NCBI GenBank assembly: GCA_934047225.1
Contig: OW203992.1
Coordinates: forward strand, 12,699,501-12,763,500
Direction of reading: 5' to 3'
Length of the DNA: 64,000 bases
Source of the DNA: Ypsolopha sequella
Taxonomy: Eukaryota; Arthropoda; Insecta; Lepidoptera; Ypsolophidae
Position numbers and translations under genes: made by a program
The notes under the pieces: model-generated
Told to the model about the DNA's origin: nothing
The model's input: only the letters and a program-made list of their open reading frames with translations
Database searches by the model: none
Part shown: positions 1-11,396 of the stretch, one piece after another
How the letters are laid out: every line of letters starts with the position of its first letter
Numbering within the stretch: position 1 is the first letter of the stretch

Positions 1-450
1 TTATTATTCCGCAACTTTTCCACTGTGCACATGAGTGTAAGTACTCGTATACTTGATATGTTTACAGTTTTATGTATATACTTTCACACATTGTTACTGA
101 CCCTGAAAAACCATTTTTGATGCGTATATAAAAAGCTACTTGATCAAAAAGATAATGTTTTTATGAATCATCTATAAGTAATAGTTAAGTTTATTTTATC
201 GGTCTTTACTACAATTTTCCGTTCGTTACAAATTGGATCTATTAGTTTTTACACATTTATGTGTTAAGTATATGTATATTTGTGTTCTCTCATTATAAAT
301 CAATTTTTTGTATTCTCTACATCTTTATATCTTCTCTTCCTTATCTCTACATAGTATAGAACAAAGTTGCAATCGGCGATGTACTCGTATATTCGCTTAT
401 AACTTCTAAACTTTTAAGTTTTAAGTATTATCTTCACTATTCATTATCAC

Positions 451-691
451 TACATAGTATAAAACAAAGTCGCTTCCCGCTGTCTGTCTGTCCCTATGTA
501 TGCTTTGATGTTTAAAACTACGCAACGGATTTTAATGCGGTTTTTTAAATAGATAGAGTGATTCAAGAGGAAGGTTTATGTATATGTATAATACATGGTA
601 GAGAAACACTGATAATTTTAGAGGTTAAAGACATTCTGTAGTATATTTAGTATCAGCATTGCATCCGTGCGAAGCCGAGGCGGGTCACTGG
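451..691 (+). mobile_element. Non-autonomous Helitron-like repeat, 3' end
   Basis: The stretch runs from TACATAGTATAAAACAAAGT to a terminus ending CGGGTCACTGG followed by T. I recognise the internal phrase about 'CTACGCAACGGATTTTAATG' and 'GATAGAGTGATTCAAGAGG' from a common lepidopteran repeat. The CTGG end fits the CTRR rule of Helitrons. A short related piece (TACATAGTATAGAACAAAGT) lies about 100 bases upstream. There is no coding capacity. The 5' limit is uncertain. Confidence 0.6.
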
Positions 692-696
692 TTTAA

Positions 697-1444
697 AAAA
701 AAAACTTTCTCTCGAAATTTTCCAAATTCACTGTCATACATACATATACTCAGACTCACGCCTGTCTTCTAAAGGAGAGACTACAGATTACCATCTGCTA
801 CTCCAGACTACCAATCAAAAAGTAGATGTACCAGAGTTTGGTTGCTAGTCGACTGACACTTTACGACGACAATTTACAAAATTTCGCAAAGAAAGGTATA
901 AAAATATAGCGAATTCAACCTACGGCTCAGGCCCCAGCAACTTTGAAACGAATCCCAGTGAAATAAGGCTGCTGCTCCGCGGACTTCTCGTCGAAATTAA
1001 ATTCCAAACTTGTCGCCCTCCGGTGCACCTCTCGACTTACGTCTCGCCTCCGACAATGCATACCTACTCGTAAATCTTTCTCGATAACGTATGGCATTTT
1101 CATAAGTAACGTATTGCGTACTTTTTTTTAGAAATAAATCTTACCCATTGATTCTTACGCTTTTTACGCTTTTGTCTTATATAGAAAATGATTGTAGTGA
1201 AGCCGTGGTTCCTGTTTGCTCATGCATCCATCTGTCTGTTTTCCCGCGCGATAACTTGAAAAAGCTTTATGCTTCCAAGTGAAGGCTGGAGACACCAAAG
1301 GCGTAAAAACTCCACGAAGTCTACTTTCTGTTTTAGCGAAATTTTAGGCTTTTTTGTTACTAAAAGATTCTTTGTTTAGATTCATAATTAATTATATTCA
1401 TAATTATTATAAATAATATAAACGATTACCCACGAAATATTACT
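697..1444. other. No recognisable feature
   Basis: AT-rich sequence with one slightly GC-richer patch near 960-1060. I see no long frame, repeat match or RNA gene in it. Confidence 0.5.
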
Positions 1445-1530
1445 CAGATTTCGCCTGACTATAGTTTCACTGTAATCGTGTATTGCAAACAGGATTACAT
1501 GACGACAACGCGAGTAGTAATCGTGAGTAG
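1445..1530 (+). repeat. MITE 'family B', left-half copy
   Basis: It begins CAGATTTCGCCTGACTATAG and continues with TTTCACTGTAAT and a GGATTACATGACGAC segment, matching the left half of the fuller copy at 1952-2148. The right terminal repeat is missing. Both copies are followed by GTAGCCGTTTATA within about 20 bases. Confidence 0.6.
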
Positions 1531-1951
1531 CCGTTTATATTAAGGGGCAGGTAGCAGCCAACGACCTTGAGTCGACCTGTGTCGGTACAAATATCCACAG
1601 AAATTGTATTAAATAACGTTCATCGCTCGTTCTCCGATAGCGCAAAATATGAGAAAATAATACTTTTTACATGGACGCGATGGACAAAAAAAACATGAAT
1701 TGTTTTTCTAAGCAATATTTTCCTTCTATTTTAGTGCAAGAACCATACAAATGCCATCAGTGGTTTCAAAGAAATAACCAATTTTACTCAGTTTTAGTCT
1801 AAAAACAGGTTGACTTTGAAAAATATTTTGTACTGTTTCTTAAACGCGAGAATAATTTCCTAATACTAAGTTATTCTTTCTAACATATTTTTTTCATATA
1901 ATTTTTAAACATACCGTTTTAACTTTATCAATAGAATGATTTTCGGATGAC

Positions 1952-2148
1952 GTCAGATTTCACCTTACTAGTTTCACTGTAATGGTATAGTTCCTTATTA
2001 AGCAAAGAGGATTACGTGACGACGAAGAACGATGCGGAGAATGCGCGATTACGCGACGACCAGTACAAAACGGTGAACCGTCGCGTAATCCTGTTTACCT
2101 CCGGAGAAACTGTGTGATTACAATGAAACTAGTCAGGTGAAATCTGAC
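1952..2148. mobile_element. MITE 'family B', full copy
   Basis: About 197 bp bounded by inverted repeats of about 32 bp: the left arm starts GTCAGATTTCACCTTACTAG and the reverse complement of the right arm starts GTCAGATTTCACCTGACTAG. Internal blocks such as GATTACGTGACGACG and CGTCGCGTAATCCTG are also inverted, so most of the element folds on itself. It is non-coding. The superfamily is not clear because I cannot fix the target duplication. Confidence 0.7.
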
Positions 2149-2215
2149 CAATATTCCGTGCGTAGCCGTTTATACACTTCATTCATTAATATCGCATGTT
2201 TTTAATTCTTGACAA

Positions 2216-2367
2216 TGGTATCGATTCGGCGCAACACAACTGACAAGACTAACCTTATTTTGAGCGTCCCGTCTTTTTCTTTTCAATACAGAAAGAAAAG
2301 GACAGAACACTTAAATTTAGTTTAGTCCTGTCAATTAAGTCAAGTTGTGTTGCGCCGAATCGGTGTT
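2216..2367. mobile_element. Palindromic MITE 'family A', copy 1
   Basis: The left arm GATTCGGCGCAACACAAC is mirrored on the right by GTTGTGTTGCGCCGAATC, followed inward by inverted CAGGACTAA-like blocks and a short AT loop. Four further copies occur in this window (11298, 15691, 28231 and a split one at 49108/52044). Consensus terminus is ATGGTATCGATTCGGCG. It is non-coding and forms an almost complete hairpin. Confidence 0.8.
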
Positions 2368-3397
2368 AATGTGACACTTTTATCATATCTTTTTGTCTAT
2401 CGCCTGTCGATATGTACGAGTATAGGGTCTTTAGGGAAGGATACTGCAATGTGTCCATTTATCTCATACCCACTATCGGCGATGAGAGTGGGTATAAAAT
2501 CAAAGATGAAGAAATATGTTCGTACGTATATTGTCCGATATGGTAGTGGTACACCTAAACAACTGCTCACGATGGGACCGGGGAAGCGACCACGGTGTTT
2601 TCACTGCCTTACAGTGCTTATGGATAGGGACTCATCGTTATTTTACCAATTGGCACTAGATGGCGTTTATTGTTTTTTTTTTCATCTGGTCACCCTGAAA
2701 TATGTTATCGAATAACGTTCGGGCTTGCGCAGCTCAAATTCTTAAAATTTTGTATTCCTAAACAAATGCTTTTGCAGTTGGGTATTCCTAATTAATATTT
2801 ATATTTTTTTTATTTATTTAAATCCAGCCCGGCCAACTGCATCTTTTGTTAAAATCACATTTCAATGTTAGGTATGTATGTTCAATGTTAGGTTTGTTTA
2901 ATGGTCAGTGTTGGCAGGATGAATGAAAGGGAACGTATTTTTACGGTCAGCCATTTCTCTTTGATTCATTCATCATTGAAGTTGAAAATTTTTGTGGTAA
3001 TTTTGTTGTTTCGTGTGTTTCAAAGTGCAAAATAACTACAACTAGGCTACTCCGGACTCTGATCAATCTGCTTATCTTGTTTGACCCCCGCTATACTCAT
3101 TGGACTTTGATCTGCTTTTGTGACTCTCGGTATACTTTCTGGACTCCGTGTTTGTCCCCTGTTTATGGCGATAAAATGTTTGTGTCTGCTCATAAAAAGT
3201 GTTGTCTACCGAACTGTGGTATTTGGTGCGAAGATATCAATAAGTTGTTGAATGGTAGAAGAACGGACTATGACCCCGAAGGTGAGATGCAGAAAATTGT
3301 TTCATATATAATCAGAAAAGAAGGAAATAAAAATATAATACCATTATAATAATGTGTTTTATTTTGTAGCGTTTTAATTATATGTAATTTTCATTGA
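2368..3397. other. No recognised gene; short open frames only
   Basis: Two open frames, 2347-2715 (partly overlapping the MITE) and 3077-3349, show no domain, signal peptide or motif that I recognise, and their composition is like the surrounding non-coding DNA. I treat them as chance frames. Confidence 0.4.
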
Positions 3398-3509
3398 ACT
3401 ACGAGTTGTAAGAAACCACGATCAGTTTAAAGTTCACTTTAAGTTACTCCAACTACTTTCCTTTCTATAGTGAACTTTACACTACTTGTGGTTTCTTGCA
3501 ACTCGTAGT
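3398..3509. repeat. Hairpin (foldback) repeat with ~40-bp arms
   Basis: The left arm ACTACGAGTTGTAAGAAACC and the right arm GGTTTCTTGCAACTCGTAGT are near-perfect reverse complements, with AAAGTTCAC/GTGAACTTT continuing the pairing inward. About 112 bp, non-coding. It is a MITE-like palindrome without an obvious relative in the window. Confidence 0.7.
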
Positions 3510-3554
3510 GAAAGAAAGCCCTTTTGAACTGTATCTATAGAGCAGCAAAGTACC

Positions 3555-3561
<7 letters not shown>

Positions 3562-3597
<36 letters not shown>
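3562..3597. repeat. (TA)n microsatellite
   Basis: An uninterrupted run of alternating T and A, flanked by TATGTG and GTGCTAT. Confidence 0.9.
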
Positions 3598-3600
<3 letters not shown>

Positions 3601-4635
3601 CTATAGTGAGTCCGCCAATTCCCGCTCGGGGCGCTGTAATCGCTGATCTTTGAGTGACAACTCTATTTCCGGTCTAATTATATACTCTATGAAAGCGACT
3701 GTCGGGGCTGTGCCAGTCTGCTGAATAACATGTGCGTTTTTACAAATTGCTAACTAAACATTTATGATAAGCCCTACATTAAGTGGCAACAATAACAAAG
3801 AGAATCTATGCGTAAATTTTAAATTTATCAGGGGGCTTTAAATTTTAGGGTTCCATTACCAAAGGGTGCCAAAGGAACCCAATTACAGTTTTACTCAAAA
3901 TATAAGTCCGCCCGATTTAACATCAGGGAAAAATATACCTACTGGCCCACTTTTAGGTCGTATTGTAGGTGATAAGAGCAAAGAATGTGTGGATATGCAG
4001 CCATTTCCTCGATGGTACCTTAGCTGCGCTGTAGAACAATTTTAGTAACGCGGGTAACTTTATTCTAGCAATGACAAAATAGAGTATATAGCACACACAG
4101 TCATACAGATCTTTCACAGTTAATTTACCTCTGAGGGCTGTTCTAAGTCGAATATATAAGAAACATTTTCGATCAGCTTAGATAAATTTTGAACGATCTG
4201 TACATATCATGTACATATGTTTCAAAGTATACGAACCTGTAAGCGAGACAGAGCTATGAATGCCAAGCTTATCTTGCAAATAAAGTTCGTTATAGATTTT
4301 TTTTGTGTTTACACGTTCGGTTACTCTCGAAAACTGCGAGCGCACTTTAGTGTGCAACCGAAAAGTGCCGATCTAAACCCATGGGGTGAAACTATACAAA
4401 AATCCTCGAAAAAGTATAATTTTTTAATTTTTTTTTTCAACTCTATCTTGATTATATTAAAAAATAATAGTTTTAAATTTGGTCAGATTTTTGTACATAC
4501 TCAAAATAATGAAAAATTGCGTTCCGTACTCAGAAGGTGCCAAATTGTTGCCAGGCGCTACATAATAGCGCCTTGTTTTTTGTCGCTTTGATGTTGCTAT
4601 GGTACCTTTATTTTTGTTATTTTTCATTATATTTT

Positions 4636-4698
4636 AGGGTTCCGTACCCCTATTGTGTGGTGGTACGGAAATCTTTGAGTCCGACTCGCACTTAGCTA
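4636..4698 (+). repeat. End of the 'GGGTTCCGTA' dispersed repeat (family E)
   Basis: AGGGTTCCGTACC is followed shortly by a second TACGGAA and then GAGTCCGACTCGCACTTAG, the characteristic terminus of a repeat present elsewhere here at 50046-50775, 55091-55818, 59285-59700 and, reversed, at 12730-12887. A possible opposite end is AGGGTTCCATTACCAAAGGG near 3846. Confidence 0.6.
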
Positions 4699-5174
4699 TT
4701 TTATACCACACGCTTTAGATTCTCGCTAAATATTTCAAAATGAAGGGGTTAATAATCATAGGTAAATTCATAAAAGGCTACAGTTTGTTGCCCCTCGTCA
4801 GTAGTAAATTACGTAAATTTGTATAATTCTCCCTCCGGAGAGTCATAATGTTTACCAACTCCGATTCAACAATATTCGGCTTCAATCGGTGAGGTGCGGA
4901 ACCCTTTTGTTGCCGTGCGATTAAAACTGGAGTCCCATTGAAGCTTATTATAATGGTTGCTTTTGAATGAAACAATTAAAAGGTACAGATCTCTTAATAA
5001 ACAAATCTCTTTATGATCTAATAATATTAGGTTTAGTTCTTAGGTTAACTTTCAAAAAAATGGGGCTACACCTGGGTCATACTGCGCTAAAATGCGTCTG
5101 AATAAAGAATATGATCGCACCCCCAAAGAACTTCACGTAGATTTTAGTGCGATAAGACGAAGGTGTAGCCCTAG

Positions 5175-5300
5175 CGCACAAAATAGATACTAACAGAAGG
5201 CCGACTCGACGACGGACCGAAAACAGACGCACACGTGCATATGATGATCTCGGGAAAATTTCGTATTGGCATTCAACCGACGTCATCCGAGATCTGCTGT
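5175..5300 (+). repeat. Partial copy of the 21.3-kb palindrome arm
   Basis: From GCACAAAATAGATACTAACA through GAAGGCCGACTCGACGACGG to TTCGTATTGGCATTCA this matches the arm of the large palindrome at 21275-22144, diverging after the GGCATTCA block. It is one arm only, so it shows the arm has an existence independent of the large palindrome. Confidence 0.7.
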
Positions 5301-5308
5301 TTTTCCAT

Positions 5309-5370
5309 TTAACGGGACACCTGACGCTAGAACATCAACAACACCAGGTTTTCAAGGGTTCATTTGAAAA
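5309..5370 (+). repeat. Dispersed repeat 'family C', short copy
   Basis: Starts TTAACGGGACACCTGACGCT and continues with AGGTTTTCAAGGGTTCATT. Longer copies are at 13281-13405 (+) and 20611-20726 (-). All three begin at a TTAACGGGACACC end. Non-coding, superfamily unknown. Confidence 0.65.
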
Positions 5371-5747
5371 ATTGAAATTACAATTGAAAAAAAACAAATA
5401 CAACCATTGTTACCGGTGGAAAAAAGAGTACAGCACAGCGTGTGAATTCGAGAAGTCACAGAATTCAAACAAAATATTTGCAAAAAAAACGGATTTTAGT
5501 GATTTTGCGCATTTTACGATTTTAACGCCAATTTCACAGTGAGGGCCGCCTTAATGAAAATAAAATTTTAATTTAAGGCGACTATCCTTGTGAAAATTAT
5601 ATCTCTGATATAAGGCATAACGGTCTTTGACTAGCTTTGAATACACTAGCGTCCTCTATGCGCCAAGTGGCTCACTGTAAGTTGGGTATGTATAAATATA
5701 ATTTCAGTATGGGAAAGCACATCGGTAAATTCACGAGTTGTGTTGAG

Positions 5748-5862
5748 ACCTGGATAGCTCAGTGGTTAGAGCAATCGCCTGGTAAGCGAGAGGTCCCGGG
5801 TTTGAATCCCGGTTCAGAGCTCCTCACATCCAGATTTACTTTTCTTTCTGCGTTTCTATACT
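5748..5862 (+). mobile_element. SINE with tRNA-Thr-like head
   Basis: Positions 5748-5819 fold as a degenerate tRNA: TA at 8-9, D-arm GCTC/GAGC, anticodon stem TCGC/GCGA around the loop CTGGTAA (anticodon GGT, Thr), T-stem CCGGG/CCCGG around TTTGAAT. The acceptor stem pairs at only about five of seven positions and one anticodon-stem pair is lost, so a functional tRNA is unlikely. The body that follows (AGATTTACTTTTCTTTCTGC and onward) recurs inverted at 10262-10310, which supports a SINE rather than a tRNA gene. Internal A and B boxes for RNA polymerase III are recognisable. Confidence 0.7.
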
Positions 5863-5870
5863 GCAATGAT

Positions 5871-8800
5871 AAAACGTTAATTTTTTATTTATTTTAATAG
5901 AATTTAATTGGCATGTTGGAATAATTCAAAATTACAATTAAAATTCCAATATTTTGAAGGAGCTTTGAGTGTAACGAATCACGGTCACAGAAAGTAGTAG
6001 AAACAAAATATTTGCAACAAAACACGGACTTTAGTTATTTTGCGCATTTTACAATTTTCCCGCCAAATTCACAGTACTAGTCGCCTTAAACAGTTAGAAC
6101 TTTTCAAGCAGTAGAATTCAGAGCAGTACTAAGAGTAAAATATAAATCCCTCGAGACGTGAAACGTGTTTAAATCTACTTTACAGTCGCTAGTTTGACAA
6201 CACTAAGCGTGTTGAAAACTTAAAATCGAAGCACTTGAAGTTTCTTTCCAAGGAAAAGATTTTAAATTCTGTTAAGAGTTTTATGTACCTATGATTTAGG
6301 CAACATTTTAAGTGAGATATCGACAAAACTTCGTGTTGGTTTAGTGCGCTGCGACCGTTCTCAACATCTATACAAAAATTTTATCTACAAAAATTGCACT
6401 ACAAATTCAGTGAAGTGACTTAAGAGACACCCTTTTGTAGTTGCGAGTAAGCCGGTCTTTACAAATTCTCGAGCGAGTCGTCCGGGGACAGAATGGTTTG
6501 TCTACATAACACATCGCTTGCCTCCTCGACTGCAATCCGGTGCTGAATAGAGTATCCCGGCTGAATGTCTACCTTTACCCTGCGCTCCGATTGGGCGGAC
6601 GAGGACCCGATGAATAGAATGATTTTACATAAACAGACGATGGTTACCTGAAAGCTCTGTTATTCAAAAACCGTTAGCGTCTTTTGCTGAAAAATCCATT
6701 CTAGCTGAATGCAAATGACTAAAGGCACAGAATTTCTAAGTGTACCTTCGTCTCTTTTTAGCCAACTTCGAAAATGGAACGCAAAATTATTCCTCATATG
6801 GATAACTTTCCTTAAAATTATGTTGTCGGATGGTATAGAAGGCGAAACGTAAATAGATATGTATGGACACAAGTATTGCATGAGTATTTTTCTAAGCAAA
6901 TTCGTGCAAGTATTGAAATAATTTTGATAAAAAGTTGATAAAAAAATATTTTAAATCAGTACATTCAAATTTAAGTAAGTAAATTATATTTTGTAGGAAT
7001 AAAAGTCCTCTACTACGACATTAATTACATAACTACTAACTTACTGTAACAAAGATATATATAAAGTTACAAAGAATACTAAATAATTTCAAACCCTCAT
7101 ACTAGTTAATATGGCCGAATTCTTTCTTTTGTACAATATGTGTTTTCTAAAAGTCGGACCATTACGAATATACAAGTATGGAAACTTTATTATAAATTTT
7201 TTTCTAGTTTTTAAGTTGCTATAATTTGTTTTAAAACCGTTTGTTTTCCTAAGAATAAATAAATAAAGTAATTGATGAAAAAGTCGTTTATTATTAAGCC
7301 TTGAAGTGAGTGTAGTTTTTCTTACAACTATTTTTTAACCCTTTCAAGAGATTTTCGTCAATTGATACTACATCAATCGTACATATAGAATTCGTCCTCA
7401 ACAGAGTAAAGGTTCATTAAAATTCATCTCAGTGGGCCTATATTCATCTTTTCGACATTGATTTATGGGCATTGAATCCATACGTGACTGTACGTGAAAG
7501 ACTGATGCGATATTTAAAATATATTATGAATAATTTCATTTTATCGTGACAACCATGCGCGTCAAGGTTGTCATTTTAACAGTGTTAAATAACATGAATA
7601 TATCTAATTATTGTCGAAGCACATCGAGTTACGTGAGTGAAAACTTAGTCAGGTTGTGTAGTCAAAGTTAAGATTGTCGCCTTAGCGAAGCTAAACTGAG
7701 TAAATGACAGAGCGAAGCGGAGACGCATGGAGCAGCAAATTGTTCGTCTTGTGCTCCGCATTTTCTCTCAATGATGAAGGAACTTGCTCCCGTGCTGGAT
7801 TCATGAGCACCTAGTGACTTTGATTAATACGTTGAATCCCGTCATTATGAAACTTGTTGCAGCAGTAGTCTTGGAGACTTTCAAATGAATAATTGTTGCA
7901 AGTTCAAATGCGGTTTATTTAAACTGTACCAGTTGCCTTTTTCTTACTTTGCTTACGGCGTAGACTGTCTAGTGCTTAAAAACTTCTTAAGATTATTCGA
8001 GGATACTCGAGCTCAAAAAGAGATCGTTTGGCACTTTTTACTACGTTTTATCCATGCGGAAATTGGTTTTTGCTTCATTCTAATGCTATTGGGCGCTTGC
8101 AGGTTTTCTGGAATTAAATTCAACTATGTTCAAACGTCGATTACGACAACAACAAAATGAAAAAAATATAAAAAACGGTTCTATAGTTCTAAATGCTATC
8201 CCAAGCATACTTATCAAAACAACATTTTACTTCTTTATCATATAAATTCATTATGATGTAAGAAAATCAAACAATCACCTTTTATATTACTTTTGAAACC
8301 GCTCTTATATACCTATATCATATAAGTTTTTATTATGATGGGTTTGTTTATTTTAGTTCACCGAACATCTCAATAAAATTAATGAAGGAAGAAATTAAAC
8401 TTTATTACTCGGCTGAATAGACGCCTCTCATTGTCGTTGTTCCAGCAATAAAGTTCATTTTAATAGTTATTTTTCTTTTTAGTAGAAGCTTTCCCAAAGG
8501 AAAAGCTGAAAATGTTGGTTGCAAAACAACTATAAAAAGTATGGCTCGTTTTAGGTTCCAGTTGATTGCTGTGTAGAACATTTAGATAGCTTTGGTAAAA
8601 AACGTCGTTATTTTACACTGTATCTTAACAAAATTAATCTTTAAATAAGAGGGGCTGGTATATATGAAATAGTATTTTCCCTCACTAACTCGAGAAATGC
8701 GCCTTTGTTGCTTAATTACATATACTTAGACGTAAGTGTTTAGTTAAGATCAGCTGTAAGTCTCCTTAATAAATAAAACTAAAACTAAAATCAGTGAGCA

Positions 8801-9479
8801 AAAGTCAATTTTGCTCACTGAATGAAGATAAATGTTTGGAATGAAGAACGTGTGAATTGATATTTCGTATGTATTTCATTGGCTCAAGAAACGAGGGAAA
8901 AATGGATAGCAAACTAAGGGCTATTTCTTTCACTCTATAAGGATGGTATACACATTGAGAGGCTATACAGGCCCTGCAGCTTGTCGGATACCATAGACAA
9001 GGTAAACTTATCGTAATTCTTGTATGGAATCTGTACCATATACTATTGACTCCGTAGAAACAAATGAACTTCTACCGGAAATGGATAGAGTAAAACGCTC
9101 GCGTGATGATTGTTGATTGATTTGCGTTTTCGATCGGTTTATCAGAGATTTTCCGATTTTTGACGGCTTTTGGGATTCAATTAACAATCCTTACATTTTA
9201 TTCATGTGCAATATTTTTTTATTTTGTATTTTTACAGAAACAAACCATTGAATTCTTATAAGTTCCTTTGAAAACATGGTGTCTTTCTTTACATCTTGTG
9301 TTTTCTCGCTAGTGAGGTGACAAGTTGTTTGTGTCCCACGAGAGCAAATTTATTTTGTTTCTTGTGCCTTTGAATCCTTCACCACGCTCAGGATTCTAAC
9401 ACTAGTCCAAATCCAAGTGCGTCTGCCGGTATTGCCGCTAGGGAATCAATCGGAAGCGGGAACACAAAAAGAGAGCGTG
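5871..9479. other. Long stretch without recognisable genes
   Basis: Unannotated AT-rich DNA. There are open frames of at most about 90 codons (for example 7885-8160) with no motif I recognise. A short hairpin GTGAGCAAAA/TTTTGCTCAC lies near 8795-8820. I cannot support a gene here. Confidence 0.4.
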
Positions 9480-9640
9480 GCCATAGCCGTCATGGAGACG
9501 GCTATGGCGTGGCTTAATTTTTTAAACTACTCCCTCTTTACTCGTCGGCCCTTGTGATTGGTTCTCCAACGGTTTTATAATAAATTTAGTCAAATATAGT
9601 GCAGAATTGCGGTGTTATAATGTTATATCATAAACATTAG
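9480..9640 (+). repeat. Dispersed repeat 'family D', copy 1
   Basis: The part with GATTGGTTCTCCAACGGTTT and GCAGAATTGCGGTGTTATAA matches 48400-48480 (GATTGGCTCTCTAGCGGTTT, GCAGAATCGCGGTGTTATTA). A small internal palindrome ATAGCCGTC/GACGGCTAT sits at the left. Boundaries are uncertain. Confidence 0.4.
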
Positions 9641-9949
9641 TCCAACAATGTAATTAAGTACTTATAAAACCGCTATAGAAGTTGTAATTACCGTATTGTA
9701 GTATGTAAGTATGGTATAGTAAACACTTATTCTAATGACTACATCTGGCGTATCAAGTCCACGTTAGTGAAGACTAATTAATAACTAGCAACGTGAAGCA
9801 AAATATGTAATGCCAATGACTACAAAATATAGTGTAGCATGTAGTGACTTCGACGTGCATGGTCAATATTTTGGTCTAATAAACGTGACGTAGCAACTTA
9901 CTATAGTATATAGGTATGTATAGCGATGCTGAGGCTGAATGGTGCATAT

Positions 9950-10088
9950 GTCACAGGTAAATTGTAATTATAATTTCACTAGGTTAGGTTAGACTGTAAA
10001 AAACCTAATAATTTCATTACCTAGCGAAATTATAATTTCACGGTTCTCATAATTTACCTGCGACGCCTATGTGTCGCAGGTAAATTAT
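9950..10088. mobile_element. Foldback element plus adjoining hairpin
   Basis: TGTCACAGGTAAATTGTAA with ATAATTTCACTAGG on the left is mirrored by CCTAGCGAAATTATAATTTC and CATAATTTACCTGCGAC on the right (to about 10064). The right end then forms a second, perfect 16-bp hairpin ATAATTTACCTGCGAC/GTCGCAGGTAAATTAT with an 8-base loop (10051-10088), suggesting a third, partial terminus added beside the element. Confidence 0.6.
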
Positions 10089-10261
10089 GATTGTGTTGAT
10101 TGATCACGAAGTTTTTACTTGTAAAACTTGTAAAAACTTCGACAGCTACAGCGTTATTACGACAAAAATATTTATAACCATTTTCTTATAAGCGAAACTA
10201 TGATAGAAATAAATTTCTATGTTTGAATACATGGTGATTTATACTAAATTACATTATCATT

Positions 10262-10310
10262 GCTGTATAGAAACGCAGAAAGAAAAGTAAATCTCGATAT
10301 GAGGAGCTCT
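10262..10310 (-). repeat. SINE body fragment, inverted
   Basis: On the minus strand this matches the 3' part of the SINE at 5748-5862, including CAGAGCTCCTC and ACTTTTCTTTCTGCGTTTCT, at high identity over about 48 bases. The tRNA-like head is absent. Immediately to the right CTGCGTTTCTACACTG repeats a SINE word in the other orientation. Confidence 0.65.
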
Positions 10311-10929
10311 GCGTTTCTACACTGATATTGTTAATCTTATAAGCGAATTCGGAAAGCGCACAATGCAGGACTAAGCCGGCAGAAACATTGCCGGCCACTA
10401 AATTTCCTTTTTATTTTATTTAACTTGCGTTTAAAACATACTGACTAACCGAAAAGGTTTTTTACTATGTTAACATGGAATTACTTTCGGTCTACGATTT
10501 TAAGGCCGGGTACAGAAAGTTTGAGAACAATTTTTATTTATGAGCAGTAAACACAAGCCTAAAGCAAACTGAGCGTAACATTGTGAAGTTCTAGAGGAGA
10601 CTCGAAGAGACAAAGCACTTGCTATGAAGTTAGAAACTAGTCTTGAACAACTGTTCTCTAAACGCTACAATTTCACTCGCTGAAAATATACCTATACATT
10701 TTATAATATATATAATCGGGTCTACCGCGATCAATTTTTACCTTTTTACGAATTATATATATTATAATGTGTACAAAACGCGAGAGTTTAAAGTTATATA
10801 CCTATACATTATACATCCGTTGTAGATTTAAGTTTCCTGTCAAGCAACTATTTTCTACTAAATCTAGTTAGTTAAAAAAATACCAAATAATATTGACTTT
10901 TTTGTCTTTATGAATGAAAAAAATTACAT

Positions 10930-11045
10930 AAAACAAGGTAAAATCAAATTTTTGTGAGATATATTTAGATTATATTTTTGTGACTGATGCCGGGCCCGAA
11001 TGGCCCAAAATATATCTCACTAAAATTTTATTTTACTTTGTTTTA
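10930..11045. mobile_element. Foldback MITE
   Basis: AAAACAAGGTAAAATCAAAT and GTGAGATATATTT are mirrored by AAATATATCTCAC and TTTTATTTTACTTTGTTTT. The loop contains a GC-rich GCCGGGCCCGAATGGCCC patch. About 116 bp, non-coding. Confidence 0.6.
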
Positions 11046-11297
11046 TCTAATTCTATTCATTTATAAAGACGAATAATAATCAAGGAATACGACAACATAT
11101 ATATGAGTAAAAACAGGTTTCTAGCTTAACACAAAAATAGAAACCTTTTTCAATTACACATTTTATACAAAAAAGCTCACTCTACTCGCTACGCTCGTGT
11201 TTTAAATCGTCCTCGTAATTTATTCCTTTACGCCCTTGTAGCATAAACTACTATTTATAGTGCATTACAAAATAGAAAAGATTCAATTATAAGACAC

Positions 11298-11396
11298 TGG
11301 TGTTGATTCGGTGTAATATTTTAATAAAGACAGAACGCTTAAGATAAATTTAGTCCTGTCGAAAAAGTTAAAGCGTGTTACACCGAATTGACATAA
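11298..11396. mobile_element. Palindromic MITE 'family A', internally deleted copy
   Basis: Termini GTTGATTCGGTGTAAT and GTGTTACACCGAATTGACAT plus CAGAACGCTTAAGATAAATT and TAGTCCTGTC identify the family. The left inner arm (CAGGACTAACCTTATTTT of other copies) has been deleted. Confidence 0.65.

Noticed and set aside
3562..3597. Promoter or replication origin at the (TA)n run
   Set aside because: A simple microsatellite with no supporting motifs.
5748..5819. A genuine tRNA-Thr (GGT) gene
   Set aside because: The acceptor stem pairs poorly, one anticodon-stem pair is lost, and the sequence continues into a repeated body; it is better explained as a SINE head.
9980..10000. Telomeric TTAGG repeat
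   Set aside because: Only two imperfect units (AGGTTAGGTTAG) inside a foldback element.
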